A stretch of DNA of 18,909 nt, from positions 1 through 18,909 of the forward strand of contig CAZQAE010000088.1 in NCBI GenBank assembly GCA_964591275.1, written 5' to 3'. A program made the translations under genes and the position numbers. Shown here piece after piece: positions 1 to 6,671 of the stretch. How positions within the stretch are numbered: the stretch's first letter is position 1; every line of letters begins with the position of its first letter. Below the pieces are notes generated by a model that did not search any database, had not been told where the DNA came from, and saw only the letters and a program-made list of their open reading frames with translations. The stretch is from G963674685 sp964591275 (GTDB lineage: Bacteria; Lernaellota; Lernaellaia; JACKCT01).

Positions 1-192
1 GAATATTTCAGAACGCATCGTCGTGAGTTTGGCGACGGAATCGATATCGTGGTGATCGTGAAGAATGCGGCTAAGATCGAGGGACTGCGCGATGTGGAGA
101 GAAACTTTGAACAGTTCTTCCATAAAGCGCCCTGGGCGAAAAGGGCCGGGTCTGGTATCCAGGATCGCCCTGGTTCTGATCGGCCTTTATAA
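1..192 (+). CDS. rnpA: RNase P protein component, C-terminal part (partial at window start)
   Basis: The frame is open from base 1 to a TAA at 190-192 and encodes about 63 residues. The segment EYFRTHRREFGDGIDIVVIVKNAA matches the C-terminal half of RnpA in order: Arg-rich helix, then the G-x-D-I-V-V-I strand, then a terminal helix (DVERNFEQFF). RnpA is the basic protein cofactor of the RNase P ribozyme, which trims the 5' leader of pre-tRNA in the cytoplasm. The N-terminal half, with the RNR motif, lies upstream of the window. The neighbours yidD, yidC and jag give the classical order rpmH-rnpA-yidD-yidC-jag, which supports the call. The residues after about position 47 are not conserved in the family, and this tail overlaps the start of yidD. 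Confidence 0.85.
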   Translation, partial: EYFRTHRREFGDGIDIVVIVKNAAKIEGLRDVERNFEQFFHKAPWAKRAGSGIQDRPGSDRPL

Positions 193-370
193 AAGGATGG
201 TCTCTCCGTGGCTTCCGCCGGCTTGCCGCTTTACGCCCACGTGTTCGGATTATGCCCGTGAGTGCTTCAACAATCTGCCGCCGGCGAAAGCGGCTTATTA
301 TTCGTTGCGCCGATTTTTGCGTTGCAGGCCCTGGGGTGGCAGCGGTTATGATCCGGCGCCGAAAGACTAG
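107..370 (+). CDS. yidD: YidD membrane protein insertion efficiency factor
   Basis: The core is the YidD signature: an amphipathic N-terminal helix (SRIALVLIGLYKRMVSPWLP) followed by CRFTPTCSDYARECF, an Ala/Lys-rich helix, and RRFLRCRPWGGSGYDP. YidD is a small inner-membrane-associated protein that helps YidC and Sec insert membrane proteins. The reading frame is open further upstream (ATG at 65 and 92). I prefer the TTG at 107 because GGAGA at 96-100 sits six bases before it, and because the resulting 87 residues fit a family of roughly 70-90. The gene overlaps rnpA by 86 bases in another frame, a common arrangement that suggests translational coupling. The start is the only uncertain part. 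Confidence 0.88.
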   Translation: MNSSSIKRPGRKGPGLVSRIALVLIGLYKRMVSPWLPPACRFTPTCSDYARECFNNLPPAKAAYYSLRRFLRCRPWGGSGYDPAPKD

Positions 371-423
371 AGGAACAACAGCCATGTCCAACACTGCAAC
401 ATTTACCATGGAAGAAGAAACGA

Positions 424-2145
424 ATGGATAGAGATTTCATTATTGGGATCGTTCTATTGCTGGTGATCTTTTTCGTTTGGCAATCCTTCGGACCGAAACC
501 GCAGCCGGCTTTGGTTCCTGAAGATTCGGCAGTCGGCGAAAGTGTACCGGGGCCAACGATTGTGCCGGCTTTGGTTCCGGATGAGGCTGCACAAGCGGTC
601 ACGCCATACCAGGCGCCGCCAGATCAGGACCCGACGGGAATGAATCCGGTCGGTATGGGTACACCCGAAACGACCATCTCGCCCGTTCAAATCACTCCCC
701 AACCGGCTTTCGAGGTCAACGGCGAAAACTTCGTCGCCCAATTCAGCAATGTCGGTGGACGAATTTCCTCCTGGAAGCTAAAAAATTTCAATGATGTGGC
801 CGGACTCGAGGGCAAACCCCTGGACATGGTTTCCCTCCCCGATTCAGGAAAGCTGCCCCTGTCAACGTACTGGGTCGGAGCCGGGCCGCGCATCAACATA
901 TCCGACGTGTATGAAATCGAAAGCAAGGGACCCGACAGAGTCGTTTTTTCCAGAACGGATTCCTCCGGCTTTAAGATCACCAAGACATTCGAGCCGAATT
1001 TGTCCGGGTATGGGGTCAAGCTGAATGTGTTCGTCCAGGCTCCGCCGGGGCAAACCGGACAAGGGCGATTGTCGGTCAGCAACTATCGGGAACAAATCAT
1101 TACAAAATCGGGCCTTTTTAGTCGTGGTTTCGACATAACGAAGTACGTAGCCTACGTGAGCGGGAAAAAGGAGGCGGAGCCGATTGAAAAGGCGGCTGGA
1201 GTATCCTACCCCGGAAACGTGATCTGGGCCGGTTTCGACAATCTATATTTCCTTTCGGTCATTGCCCCGGCCGTTTCCGAGACCGCGCAGGCGCAGGCCA
1301 TCGGCTCTACCGGTCCCGGCGACCCGGTCGCATCGGTGATCACCATGCCCGAACGATTGATCAATTCCGGAGAAACGGTTGAATGGGAGTTCGCGGCTTA
1401 CCTGGGTCCCAAAACCGAAAAAACCCTGATCACTGCGGCGCACAGTTTCGATCAGGCTTTGGATTTCGGGTGGTTCACCATCATTGCCAAACCCCTTGTT
1501 CGCGTTCTGCAATTTTTCCAGAGCCTCGTGAAAAACTGGGGCCTGGCCATTATCATCGTGACCATCATCATCAAGTTGCTGCTTTTACCCCTCACGCAGA
1601 AATCCTACAAATCCATGAGCGCTATGTCCAAACTTCAACCCGCCATGAAGGAGATTCGTGAGAAATATGGCGAAGATCGCGAGAGGCTGAACCAGGAAAT
1701 GATGGCTCTGTATAAGGTTCATGGCGTCAGTCCGGCCGCCGGCTGCCTTCCCATGCTGGTTCAGTTGCCGTTTTTTATTGCCTTTTATCGCGCCCTTTAT
1801 GGCACTATCGAACTGCGCCACGCGCCATTTATGTTGTGGATTCAGGATCTTTCCGCCCCCGACCCCTACTACGTGACGCCGATTGTCATGGGGATCAGCA
1901 TGGTGGCCAGCCAGAAAATGACGCCCACCACCGCCGATCCGATGCAAGCAAAAATGATGCTGATGATGCCGGTGGTGTTCACCTTCTTCTTTCTCAATCT
2001 GCCCTCGGGCTTGGTTCTTTACTGGTTTGTGAGCAACGTGTTGACCATTGGGCAGCAATACTACCTGCGAAGATCTTCAGACAAGGATACGACTCCGGAG
2101 CCCGATCTTCCAAAGGACAATGTCAAAGAGATAACTGCCGAGTAA
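424..2145 (+). CDS. yidC: Membrane protein insertase YidC
   Basis: This is a 573-residue insertase of the Gram-negative type. It starts with one N-terminal membrane segment (about residues 4-20, DFIIGIVLLLVIFFVWQSF). A Pro-rich linker follows, then a large periplasmic beta domain (about 90-340), then the conserved YidC/Oxa1 core (about 350-555). The core includes the cytoplasmic coiled loop LTQKSYKSMSAMSKLQPAM, the GCLPMLVQLPFFIAFYRAL segment and the final LPSGLVLYWFVSNVLTIGQQ helix. It inserts and folds inner-membrane proteins with or without SecYEG. A purine-rich ribosome site (GGAAGAAG) lies just before the ATG. It sits 53 bases after yidD and 60 bases before jag, so co-transcription is likely. 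The linker contains a short duplicated PALVP block (exact 15-nt repeats at 504-518 and 564-578). Confidence 0.97.
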   Translation: MDRDFIIGIVLLLVIFFVWQSFGPKPQPALVPEDSAVGESVPGPTIVPALVPDEAAQAVTPYQAPPDQDPTGMNPVGMGTPETTISPVQITPQPAFEVNGENFVAQFSNVGGRISSWKLKNFNDVAGLEGKPLDMVSLPDSGKLPLSTYWVGAGPRINISDVYEIESKGPDRVVFSRTDSSGFKITKTFEPNLSGYGVKLNVFVQAPPGQTGQGRLSVSNYREQIITKSGLFSRGFDITKYVAYVSGKKEAEPIEKAAGVSYPGNVIWAGFDNLYFLSVIAPAVSETAQAQAIGSTGPGDPVASVITMPERLINSGETVEWEFAAYLGPKTEKTLITAAHSFDQALDFGWFTIIAKPLVRVLQFFQSLVKNWGLAIIIVTIIIKLLLLPLTQKSYKSMSAMSKLQPAMKEIREKYGEDRERLNQEMMALYKVHGVSPAAGCLPMLVQLPFFIAFYRALYGTIELRHAPFMLWIQDLSAPDPYYVTPIVMGISMVASQKMTPTTADPMQAKMMLMMPVVFTFFFLNLPSGLVLYWFVSNVLTIGQQYYLRRSSDKDTTPEPDLPKDNVKEITAE

Positions 2146-2205
2146 TTTGAGAATACATACGAGCAGGCTCTTAGGGTCTTGCCTTTTCGTCATAGGAGAA
2201 AATAT

Positions 2206-2991
2206 ATGACCAGCATCGAATCAGAAGCCAGAACTATTGATCAGGCCGTGAAAAAAGCCTGTGAACAATTGGGAATCGACACGGAGAATGCCGAAATCGA
2301 AGTGCTTCGGGAACCGAGAAGTATTTTGGGAGTGCCCACCAAAAGCGCCCGCGTTCGCGTTACGCAAAAGGAGGCATCCGAAACCGGGGATCCCGATAGT
2401 GAACGGGCGCATCTGAAGTTTCAGAAAAGCGGGGGCACAAAATCGGAAGACAACAATCCGCCGAAAGTTTCTGCGCCGAAAGCCGACAGTCAATCTTTTG
2501 AAGCCGATGAGCGTCCCATCCGGGATGCTGATTTCGATCCCGCCGCCGCCTTGCGAAGAATATGCGAAGAAATCGATCCGGAATGCGAAGTGGAATCGAA
2601 AACGGAAGACGACCGCTTGCTTCTTTCGGTTTCCAGCAGCGGCTCGGGCATTTTCATCGGTCGGCGGGGTGACACCTTGGATGCGCTGCAATACATTATC
2701 AATCGCATGGCGTCGAAGCAGAATCCAACAATCGGAAGGATCGTTGTCGATTCGGAAAATTACCGGATACGCAAGATCGCCAGACTGGAGGACGACGCGA
2801 AAATGTTGGCCGCCAAGGTTCGGCGCTACGGGAAACCGGCGTCCACGGAACCCATGACGGCCTTTGATCGTCGCGTGATCCACACAACGCTCGTGGATGA
2901 AGATGGAATCGATACACGCAGCCTTGGCAGAGGCGACCGAAAGCGTGTACAAATATTTTCCACTGCGCGCAGGCAAGAGCAGCAGGACTGA
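2206..2991 (+). CDS. jag: Jag / KhpB-like RNA-binding protein (Jag_N, KH, R3H)
   Basis: This 261-residue protein has three parts. Residues 1-52 form a Jag_N domain (IDQAVKKACEQLGI ... SILGVPTKSARVRV). Residues about 53-110 are a charged, low-complexity linker. Residues 112-185 are a KH domain with the GxxG loop at 152-155 (IGRRGDTLDALQYI), and residues 186-252 are an R3H domain with R222-x3-H226 in DRRVIHTTL. KhpB/Jag proteins bind RNA and influence cell elongation and division in the bacteria studied, and the gene is a standard neighbour of yidC. The ATG at 2206 is chosen because AGGAGAA at 2194-2200 is five bases upstream. A longer reading from a TTG at 2179 adds nine unconserved residues. 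The antisense strand is unusually open here but shows no conserved protein. Confidence 0.93.
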   Translation: MTSIESEARTIDQAVKKACEQLGIDTENAEIEVLREPRSILGVPTKSARVRVTQKEASETGDPDSERAHLKFQKSGGTKSEDNNPPKVSAPKADSQSFEADERPIRDADFDPAAALRRICEEIDPECEVESKTEDDRLLLSVSSSGSGIFIGRRGDTLDALQYIINRMASKQNPTIGRIVVDSENYRIRKIARLEDDAKMLAAKVRRYGKPASTEPMTAFDRRVIHTTLVDEDGIDTRSLGRGDRKRVQIFSTARRQEQQD

Positions 2992-3049
2992 AGCTCTTAG
3001 AAAAACAAAGCGGCATTTCTCATAAGCGATGCCTCATGGGAGGTTCCCC

Positions 3050-3280
3050 ATGCCCACCGGGAAAAACTACAAGAAGGAACCGTCAATCCAGGGCGCGGCT
3101 TTGTTTCTTCTGTCGTTGGAGCAGGATGGGTTGAAAAAACTCGGCGGCGCCAGGGATATTATTCGTGACACTTTCAAAGAACTTGGCGTAACCGAGGACC
3201 AAGTTTATCAGCACATCAAAGAAAATCACGCCGAGTTGGAAAAACTCCTGGCGGAACGTGCCGGACCACGCAAAAGATAA
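3050..3280 (+). CDS. Small hypothetical protein downstream of jag
   Basis: I do not recognise this 76-residue protein. It is charged and predicted largely helical, with a hydrophobic stretch (GAALFLLSLEQDGL) followed by two likely amphipathic helices (GARDIIRDTFKEL and EDQVYQHIKENHAELEKLLAE). It has no signal peptide, cysteines or obvious catalytic motif. The ATG at 3050 is chosen because GGGAGGT at 3038-3044 lies five bases upstream; a longer in-frame ATG at 3029 has no such site. It sits 58 bases after jag and 29 bases before the DUF3467 gene, both on the same strand, so the three probably share a transcript. A small adaptor or RNA-linked role would fit the position but is only a guess. Confidence 0.7.
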   Translation: MPTGKNYKKEPSIQGAALFLLSLEQDGLKKLGGARDIIRDTFKELGVTEDQVYQHIKENHAELEKLLAERAGPRKR

Positions 3281-3309
3281 TGTAATCAAGGAAAATCGGG
3301 AGGCAGGCG

Positions 3310-3627
3310 ATGAGTGACATTGACAAGAAAATCCCCAAGGCGCCGAAGATTCTCAAGATTGAACTGAAAGTGGATGAAAAACTCGCTGGCGGAGAGTACG
3401 TCAACATCTGCATGGTGAACCACAGCGACTCGGAATTTGTCCTCGACTGCTTTTTCATGCAGCCCGGCAGGCCTCCGAAAGCGACGATGAAAAGCCGGCT
3501 TGTTCTCACGCCGCGCAACGCAAAAAGGCTAAACTCGGTTCTGACGGAGCATATCAAGCGCTTTGAGCAGAAGTTCGGCAAAATCGACATTCCCGAACCG
3601 ATTCCGCCTGTTACAATAGTTCATTAG
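3310..3627 (+). CDS. DUF3467 domain protein
   Basis: This is a 105-residue protein with the DUF3467 pattern. An early strand (GGEYVNICMVNHSDSEFVLDCFFMQPG) is followed by a basic strand and helix (ATMKSRLVLTPRNAKRLNSVLTEHIKRFEQKFGKI). In this family the S-x-x-E-F-x-x-D-F stretch and the terminal Y/F-E-x-x-F-G-x-I helix are the recognisable parts, and both are present. The molecular function of the family is not established. It is cytosolic, with no signal peptide. GGGAGGCAGG ends two bases before the ATG and supplies an adequate ribosome site. It is the last gene of the yidC-jag block; a 246-base intergenic region with repeats follows. Confidence 0.85.
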   Translation: MSDIDKKIPKAPKILKIELKVDEKLAGGEYVNICMVNHSDSEFVLDCFFMQPGRPPKATMKSRLVLTPRNAKRLNSVLTEHIKRFEQKFGKIDIPEPIPPVTIVH

Positions 3628-3688
3628 TGAAAATCCGGAAGTGAGAAGTGAGAAAATGGAAGTGGAGGCCTGCGAAGCTTCGCGATGC

Positions 3689-3831
3689 GGCAACACAGGC
3701 AAGGGTGCCTGTGCCACACAGTTTTCGCTTGGCGAAAGCTATTTGATGAACTAGATACATTGACATGAAATCCAACAAAATCCACGACAACAAAAGCGTG
3801 ATGTAGCACAGGTGCCTTCGCCTGTGTTGCC
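3689..3831. repeat. REPIN-like pair of inverted palindromic repeats
   Basis: Two related 28-nt units lie at 3689-3716 and 3804-3831 in opposite orientation. The reverse complement of the first matches the second at 23 of 28 positions by my count. Each unit can itself fold into a hairpin: CACAGGC with GCCTGTG in the first, CACAGG with CCTGTG in the second. The spacer of 87 bases carries a further small hairpin (TTTCGC with GCGAAA, 3723-3737). The first unit is preceded by a perfect 12-nt palindrome, GCGAAGCTTCGC, at 3672-3683. Two REP-like units in inverted order around a variable spacer is the layout of a REPIN. No RAYT transposase is present in this window. Confidence 0.6.
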
Positions 3832-3873
3832 ACTCCCGGCAATCCTGGAAATATGTAGGTTGGCGCCAAGCCC

Positions 3874-4860
3874 ATGAGCGATATAAATACTATCGAAAAA
3901 ATCAGCGAGGCAGCGGCGCAAAGGCCACTGACAATGGATGAGGCGTTGCGCCTTGTTGACACGGAAAACGATGAAGCCTTTTGGGCATTGCTCACCGGCG
4001 CCAATGCTTTGCGGCTTCGTTATAGCGATCAGGCGGCATTGTGCGCCATTGTCAATGCCAAGTCAGGCCGTTGCGGCGAAGATTGTTCCTTCTGCGCGCA
4101 GTCGGCGCATTATCACACAACGATCAAAGAATACGATCTCATCCATGTCGAAAAGATGATTACGGCGGCTCGGGCGGCTTCTGAAATGAGTGCCCAAAAA
4201 TTCTCCGTTGTTGTCTCCGGACGAAAATTGTCGTCGCCCGAATTGAAAAACGTCGGCGATTTCGCGTCTCGCCTGAAGAAAGAAACGGGGCTTTCGTCCT
4301 GCGCTTCGCTGGGTGTTTGCAGCGAGACCGAGCTGCTCGAATTGAAAAAAACCGGATTGCGTAGGTATCATCATAATATGGAAACCAGTCGCAGCTTTTA
4401 TGCAGCGATCTGCACGACCAGGACCTATGACGACAACCGGGAAGCGGTGCTCGCCGCAAAGCGCGCCGGACTGTCGGTGTGTTCCGGTGGTCTATTCGGC
4501 ATGGGCGAAAGCTGGGAACAGCGTGTTGAATTATTTATGGACCTGCGGGAACTGGATGTCGATTCCGTCCCGATCAATTTTTTGCATCCCATCAGCGGCA
4601 CACCCCTGGAAAACGCTGATGAGCTATGCCCCAAAGATTGCCTGAAGATAATTGCTCTGGCGCGGCATATCCTCCCGAACAGAGGCGTCGTTGTTTGCGG
4701 TGGTCGCGAGCGAAATCTGCGCGACATGCAGTCGCTCATCTTCCACGCTGGAGCCTCGGGTATGATGATCGGCAATTATCTGGCCACGAAGGGACGCCAG
4801 CCCCGCGATGACCTGCAGATGCTCAAAGACCTGGGAATTGAGATCGCACATTCCGATTAA
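3874..4860 (+). CDS. bioB: Biotin synthase BioB (radical SAM), variant auxiliary-cluster ligands
   Basis: This 328-residue radical SAM enzyme converts dethiobiotin to biotin by inserting sulfur. The SAM [4Fe-4S] motif is C67-x3-C71-x2-C74 (GRCGEDCSFCAQ). The core YHHNMETS, SVCSGGLFGMGES and FLHPISGTPLE motifs are all typical. In E. coli the second cluster is held by C97, C128, C188 and R260. Here C143 (SCASLG) and C203 (VCSGG) correspond to C128 and C188. The C97 position is Ser111 (KFSVVVSG) and the R260 position is Val in VVVCGGRE, with a Cys (C275) two residues on. This pattern is discussed as a finding. The ATG at 3874 has no strong Shine-Dalgarno sequence, and the region upstream is the repeat-rich gap. 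A toxin-antitoxin module separates it from bioF. Confidence 0.96.
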   Translation: MSDINTIEKISEAAAQRPLTMDEALRLVDTENDEAFWALLTGANALRLRYSDQAALCAIVNAKSGRCGEDCSFCAQSAHYHTTIKEYDLIHVEKMITAARAASEMSAQKFSVVVSGRKLSSPELKNVGDFASRLKKETGLSSCASLGVCSETELLELKKTGLRRYHHNMETSRSFYAAICTTRTYDDNREAVLAAKRAGLSVCSGGLFGMGESWEQRVELFMDLRELDVDSVPINFLHPISGTPLENADELCPKDCLKIIALARHILPNRGVVVCGGRERNLRDMQSLIFHAGASGMMIGNYLATKGRQPRDDLQMLKDLGIEIAHSD

Positions 4861-4881
4861 AGGCATAAGCGTTTAAATAAG

Positions 4882-4910
4882 TTGAATTTGATTAGTATGG
4901 GTGGTATAAT
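4882..4910 (+). promoter_or_regulatory. Sigma-70-type promoter of the toxin-antitoxin module
   Basis: TTGAAT (4882-4887) and a perfect TATAAT (4905-4910) are separated by 17 bases. TG at 4902-4903 one base before the -10 gives an extended -10. The predicted start of transcription is near 4917, about 24 bases before the antitoxin GTG. This is the best housekeeping promoter I see in the window. It lies in the gap after bioB, so it could also drive bioF through the toxin-antitoxin genes. Confidence 0.75.
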
Positions 4911-4917
4911 ACGTATT
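4908..4917. promoter_or_regulatory. Palindrome overlapping the -10 and transcription start
   Basis: AATACGTATT is a perfect 10-bp palindrome that overlaps the end of the -10 box and the predicted start site. Antitoxins with a ribbon-helix-helix fold commonly repress their own promoter by binding a palindrome at this place. The site is therefore a candidate operator, inferred from position and symmetry only. Confidence 0.4.
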
Positions 4918-4940
4918 GCACGTGGAAACGAGGAGCAATT

Positions 4941-5171
4941 GTGCGTAAAAAATTGACTATCACCGTGGAGCAGGATGTTTATGCCGGGTTGAACAGCCTG
5001 ATCGGGCGTGGGCGAATCAGCGCCTTCATCAATGCTCTTGTGCGTCCTCATGTCATTCAAGATGAGTTGGAAAAGGCGTATGCCGAGATGGCCAAAGATG
5101 AAAAAAGGGAACAAGAGGCGGAGGAATGGTCTGAGAATTTGATAGGCGACACGTACAATGAAACGCGGTGA
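4941..5171 (+). CDS. Type II antitoxin, ribbon-helix-helix, partner of MazF-like toxin
   Basis: This is a 76-residue protein. Residues 1-38 look like a ribbon-helix-helix DNA-binding domain (KKLTITVEQDVYAGLNSLIGRGRISAFINALVRP). The acidic C-terminal half contains EKAYAEMAKDEKREQEAEEWSENLIGD. That half has the usual form of an antitoxin tail that wraps the toxin, and similar E-W-x-x-x-L-x-x-D tails occur in antitoxins paired with MazF/PemK. It starts with GTG at 4941, five bases after AGGAG (4931-4935). Its end overlaps the toxin start by 14 bases. It probably neutralises the downstream toxin and, with it, represses the promoter just upstream. Confidence 0.88.
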   Translation: MRKKLTITVEQDVYAGLNSLIGRGRISAFINALVRPHVIQDELEKAYAEMAKDEKREQEAEEWSENLIGDTYNETR

Positions 5172-5481
5172 AGTATGGTGGGTCAATTTCGACCCGGCAA
5201 TGGGTGGCGAAATTAAAAAGAGCCGCCCAGCCGTCATTATAAGCGTCAATTCCTCCAATAAAGCGCTCAATCGAATCCAGGTGATTCCACTGACAACGAA
5301 TATCTTTAAGCTGTATCCGCCGGAGGCTTATATCATGTTGAAAAACAGGCAATTGAAGGCGATGGCCGATCAAATCATGACCGTCAGTAAAAAACGCCTG
5401 CAAAACAAAGTGGGAAAGCTTTCGCCAAGCGATATGATCGCCATCGAAAGAGCAATAAAAATTCAACTCGATCTGAAGTAA
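5158..5481 (+). CDS. MazF/PemK-family endoribonuclease toxin
   Basis: This 107-residue protein has the MazF/PemK fold signature. It opens with MKRGEVWWVNFDPAMGGEIKKSRPAVIISVNSSN, continues with VIPLTTNIFKLYP, and ends in a helix (SPSDMIAIERAIKIQLDL). The conserved Arg of the KSRPAVIIS segment and the Thr of PLTT occupy the positions used for RNA binding and cleavage in MazF enzymes. Such toxins cut mRNA at short specific sequences and arrest growth when the antitoxin is degraded. The ATG overlaps the antitoxin gene by 14 bases and has only a weak ribosome site, so its translation is probably coupled. It looks intact. The cut site cannot be read from sequence. bioF begins 20 bases after its stop. 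Confidence 0.9.
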   Translation: MKRGEVWWVNFDPAMGGEIKKSRPAVIISVNSSNKALNRIQVIPLTTNIFKLYPPEAYIMLKNRQLKAMADQIMTVSKKRLQNKVGKLSPSDMIAIERAIKIQLDLK

Positions 5482-5501
5482 AGTGAGCCATTGCTGAGAA
5501 C

Positions 5502-6668
5502 ATGAGCCTTGACCAAAACATTTATGAGCGTCTCGGGCAACTCGAAAAGGCTGACCTTCGTCGCACCCTTCTTTCGCTGGAAGGCCCGACCGGACCCTAC
5601 GCCGTCATCGGTGGACGAAAGTTCGTCAATCTATGCTCCAACGATTACCTTGCACTGGCGGGCGATCCACGTTTGATCAAAGCTGCCGGAGCCTGTGCCG
5701 AAAAATGGGGCGCCGGCGCCGGCGCAAGCCGCCTGGTGACGGGAAACCTTGTCTGCCATGAGGAACTGGAAGAGGAAATCGCCTCTTTTCTTGGCTACGA
5801 GGCCGCGCTTTGCTTCGGTTCCGGCTACCACGCGAACACGGGATTGATACCGGCGCTGGCGGGCGAGGGTGATCTTCTTTTATCGGATGAACTCAATCAC
5901 GCAAGCATCATCGATGGCTGTCGCCTTTCAAAAGCGAGGCGCCTGACCTTTCGCCACCGTGATATGGATGACTTGGAGAATTTGTTCAAGAAGCACCGGC
6001 GCGGTGCGCGCCATGCCATTGTTCTGACGGAGTCCGTCTTTTCCATGGACGGGGATGCGCCGGATTTTGCGGCGCTGTCGGGCATTTGCGAAAAATACGA
6101 TGCGACTTTGATCGTCGATGAGGCGCACGCCCTGGGAGTCGTCGGCGATGGCCGGGGAATGATTGCGGCTTCTAACCTGCAAAATCGGGTTGCCGCCGTC
6201 GTTGGAACATTCGGCAAGGCCTTTGGCGCCTTCGGCGCATTTGTCGCGTGCTCAAAAAATATGCGTGAGTTTCTGATCAACACCGCGCGATCCGCGATTT
6301 TTTCCACGGCGCTTCCTCCCCCCGTTGTTGGGGCGGCTCTGGAAGCGGTTCGCATCGTCAAGGTGCAAGGCGCGGAACTGACTCGCAGGCTGGCGGCGAA
6401 TGCCAGAGCCCTGGTTGACGCGGCGCGCACCGCCGGTTTCGATGTTCCCGATCCGGCGGGGGCCATTGTGCCGGTCATCATCGGGGGCGAAAAAGAAACC
6501 CTGCGTGCGGCGCATGACCTCTACGAACGCGGCGTCCTCGCACGCGGCATCCGTCCTCCAACCGTTCCCAAGGGCAGCTCTCGACTGCGCCTGACGGCCT
6601 CTGCGGGGCACACGAATGCGGACATTCAAATTATTTCAGATGCTTTTGGCCAATTGAAGATCGCCTGA
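5502..6668 (+). CDS. bioF: 8-amino-7-oxononanoate synthase (biotin synthesis)
   Basis: This 388-residue PLP enzyme of the alpha-oxoamine synthase family condenses pimeloyl thioester with alanine to give 8-amino-7-oxononanoate. The N-terminal substrate region NLCSNDYLAL (43-52) is present, as is GAGASRLVTGN (71-82). LSDELNHASIIDGCRLSKA and IVDEAHALGVVGDGRG follow, with D206 and H209 as cofactor contacts. The PLP lysine is K239 in GTFGKAFGAFGAF. BioF and the related Kbl, HemA and Spt enzymes share this fold, but position beside bioB makes BioF the best call. The ATG at 5502 lies 20 bases after the toxin stop with a weak ribosome site. Its 3' end is three bases from the convergent glycosyltransferase gene. 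bioA and bioD are not in the window. Confidence 0.94.
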   Translation: MSLDQNIYERLGQLEKADLRRTLLSLEGPTGPYAVIGGRKFVNLCSNDYLALAGDPRLIKAAGACAEKWGAGAGASRLVTGNLVCHEELEEEIASFLGYEAALCFGSGYHANTGLIPALAGEGDLLLSDELNHASIIDGCRLSKARRLTFRHRDMDDLENLFKKHRRGARHAIVLTESVFSMDGDAPDFAALSGICEKYDATLIVDEAHALGVVGDGRGMIAASNLQNRVAAVVGTFGKAFGAFGAFVACSKNMREFLINTARSAIFSTALPPPVVGAALEAVRIVKVQGAELTRRLAANARALVDAARTAGFDVPDPAGAIVPVIIGGEKETLRAAHDLYERGVLARGIRPPTVPKGSSRLRLTASAGHTNADIQIISDAFGQLKIA

Positions 6669-6671
6669 GAA

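Noticed and set aside
2221..2976. 251-codon open frame antisense to jag
   Set aside because: It mirrors the conserved jag gene, lacks any family motif and has no ribosome site; its openness follows from codon use on the other strand.
5897..6481. 194-codon open frame antisense to bioF
   Set aside because: It is a low-complexity Ala/Ser/Arg-rich shadow of a well-supported enzyme gene, with no conserved pattern.
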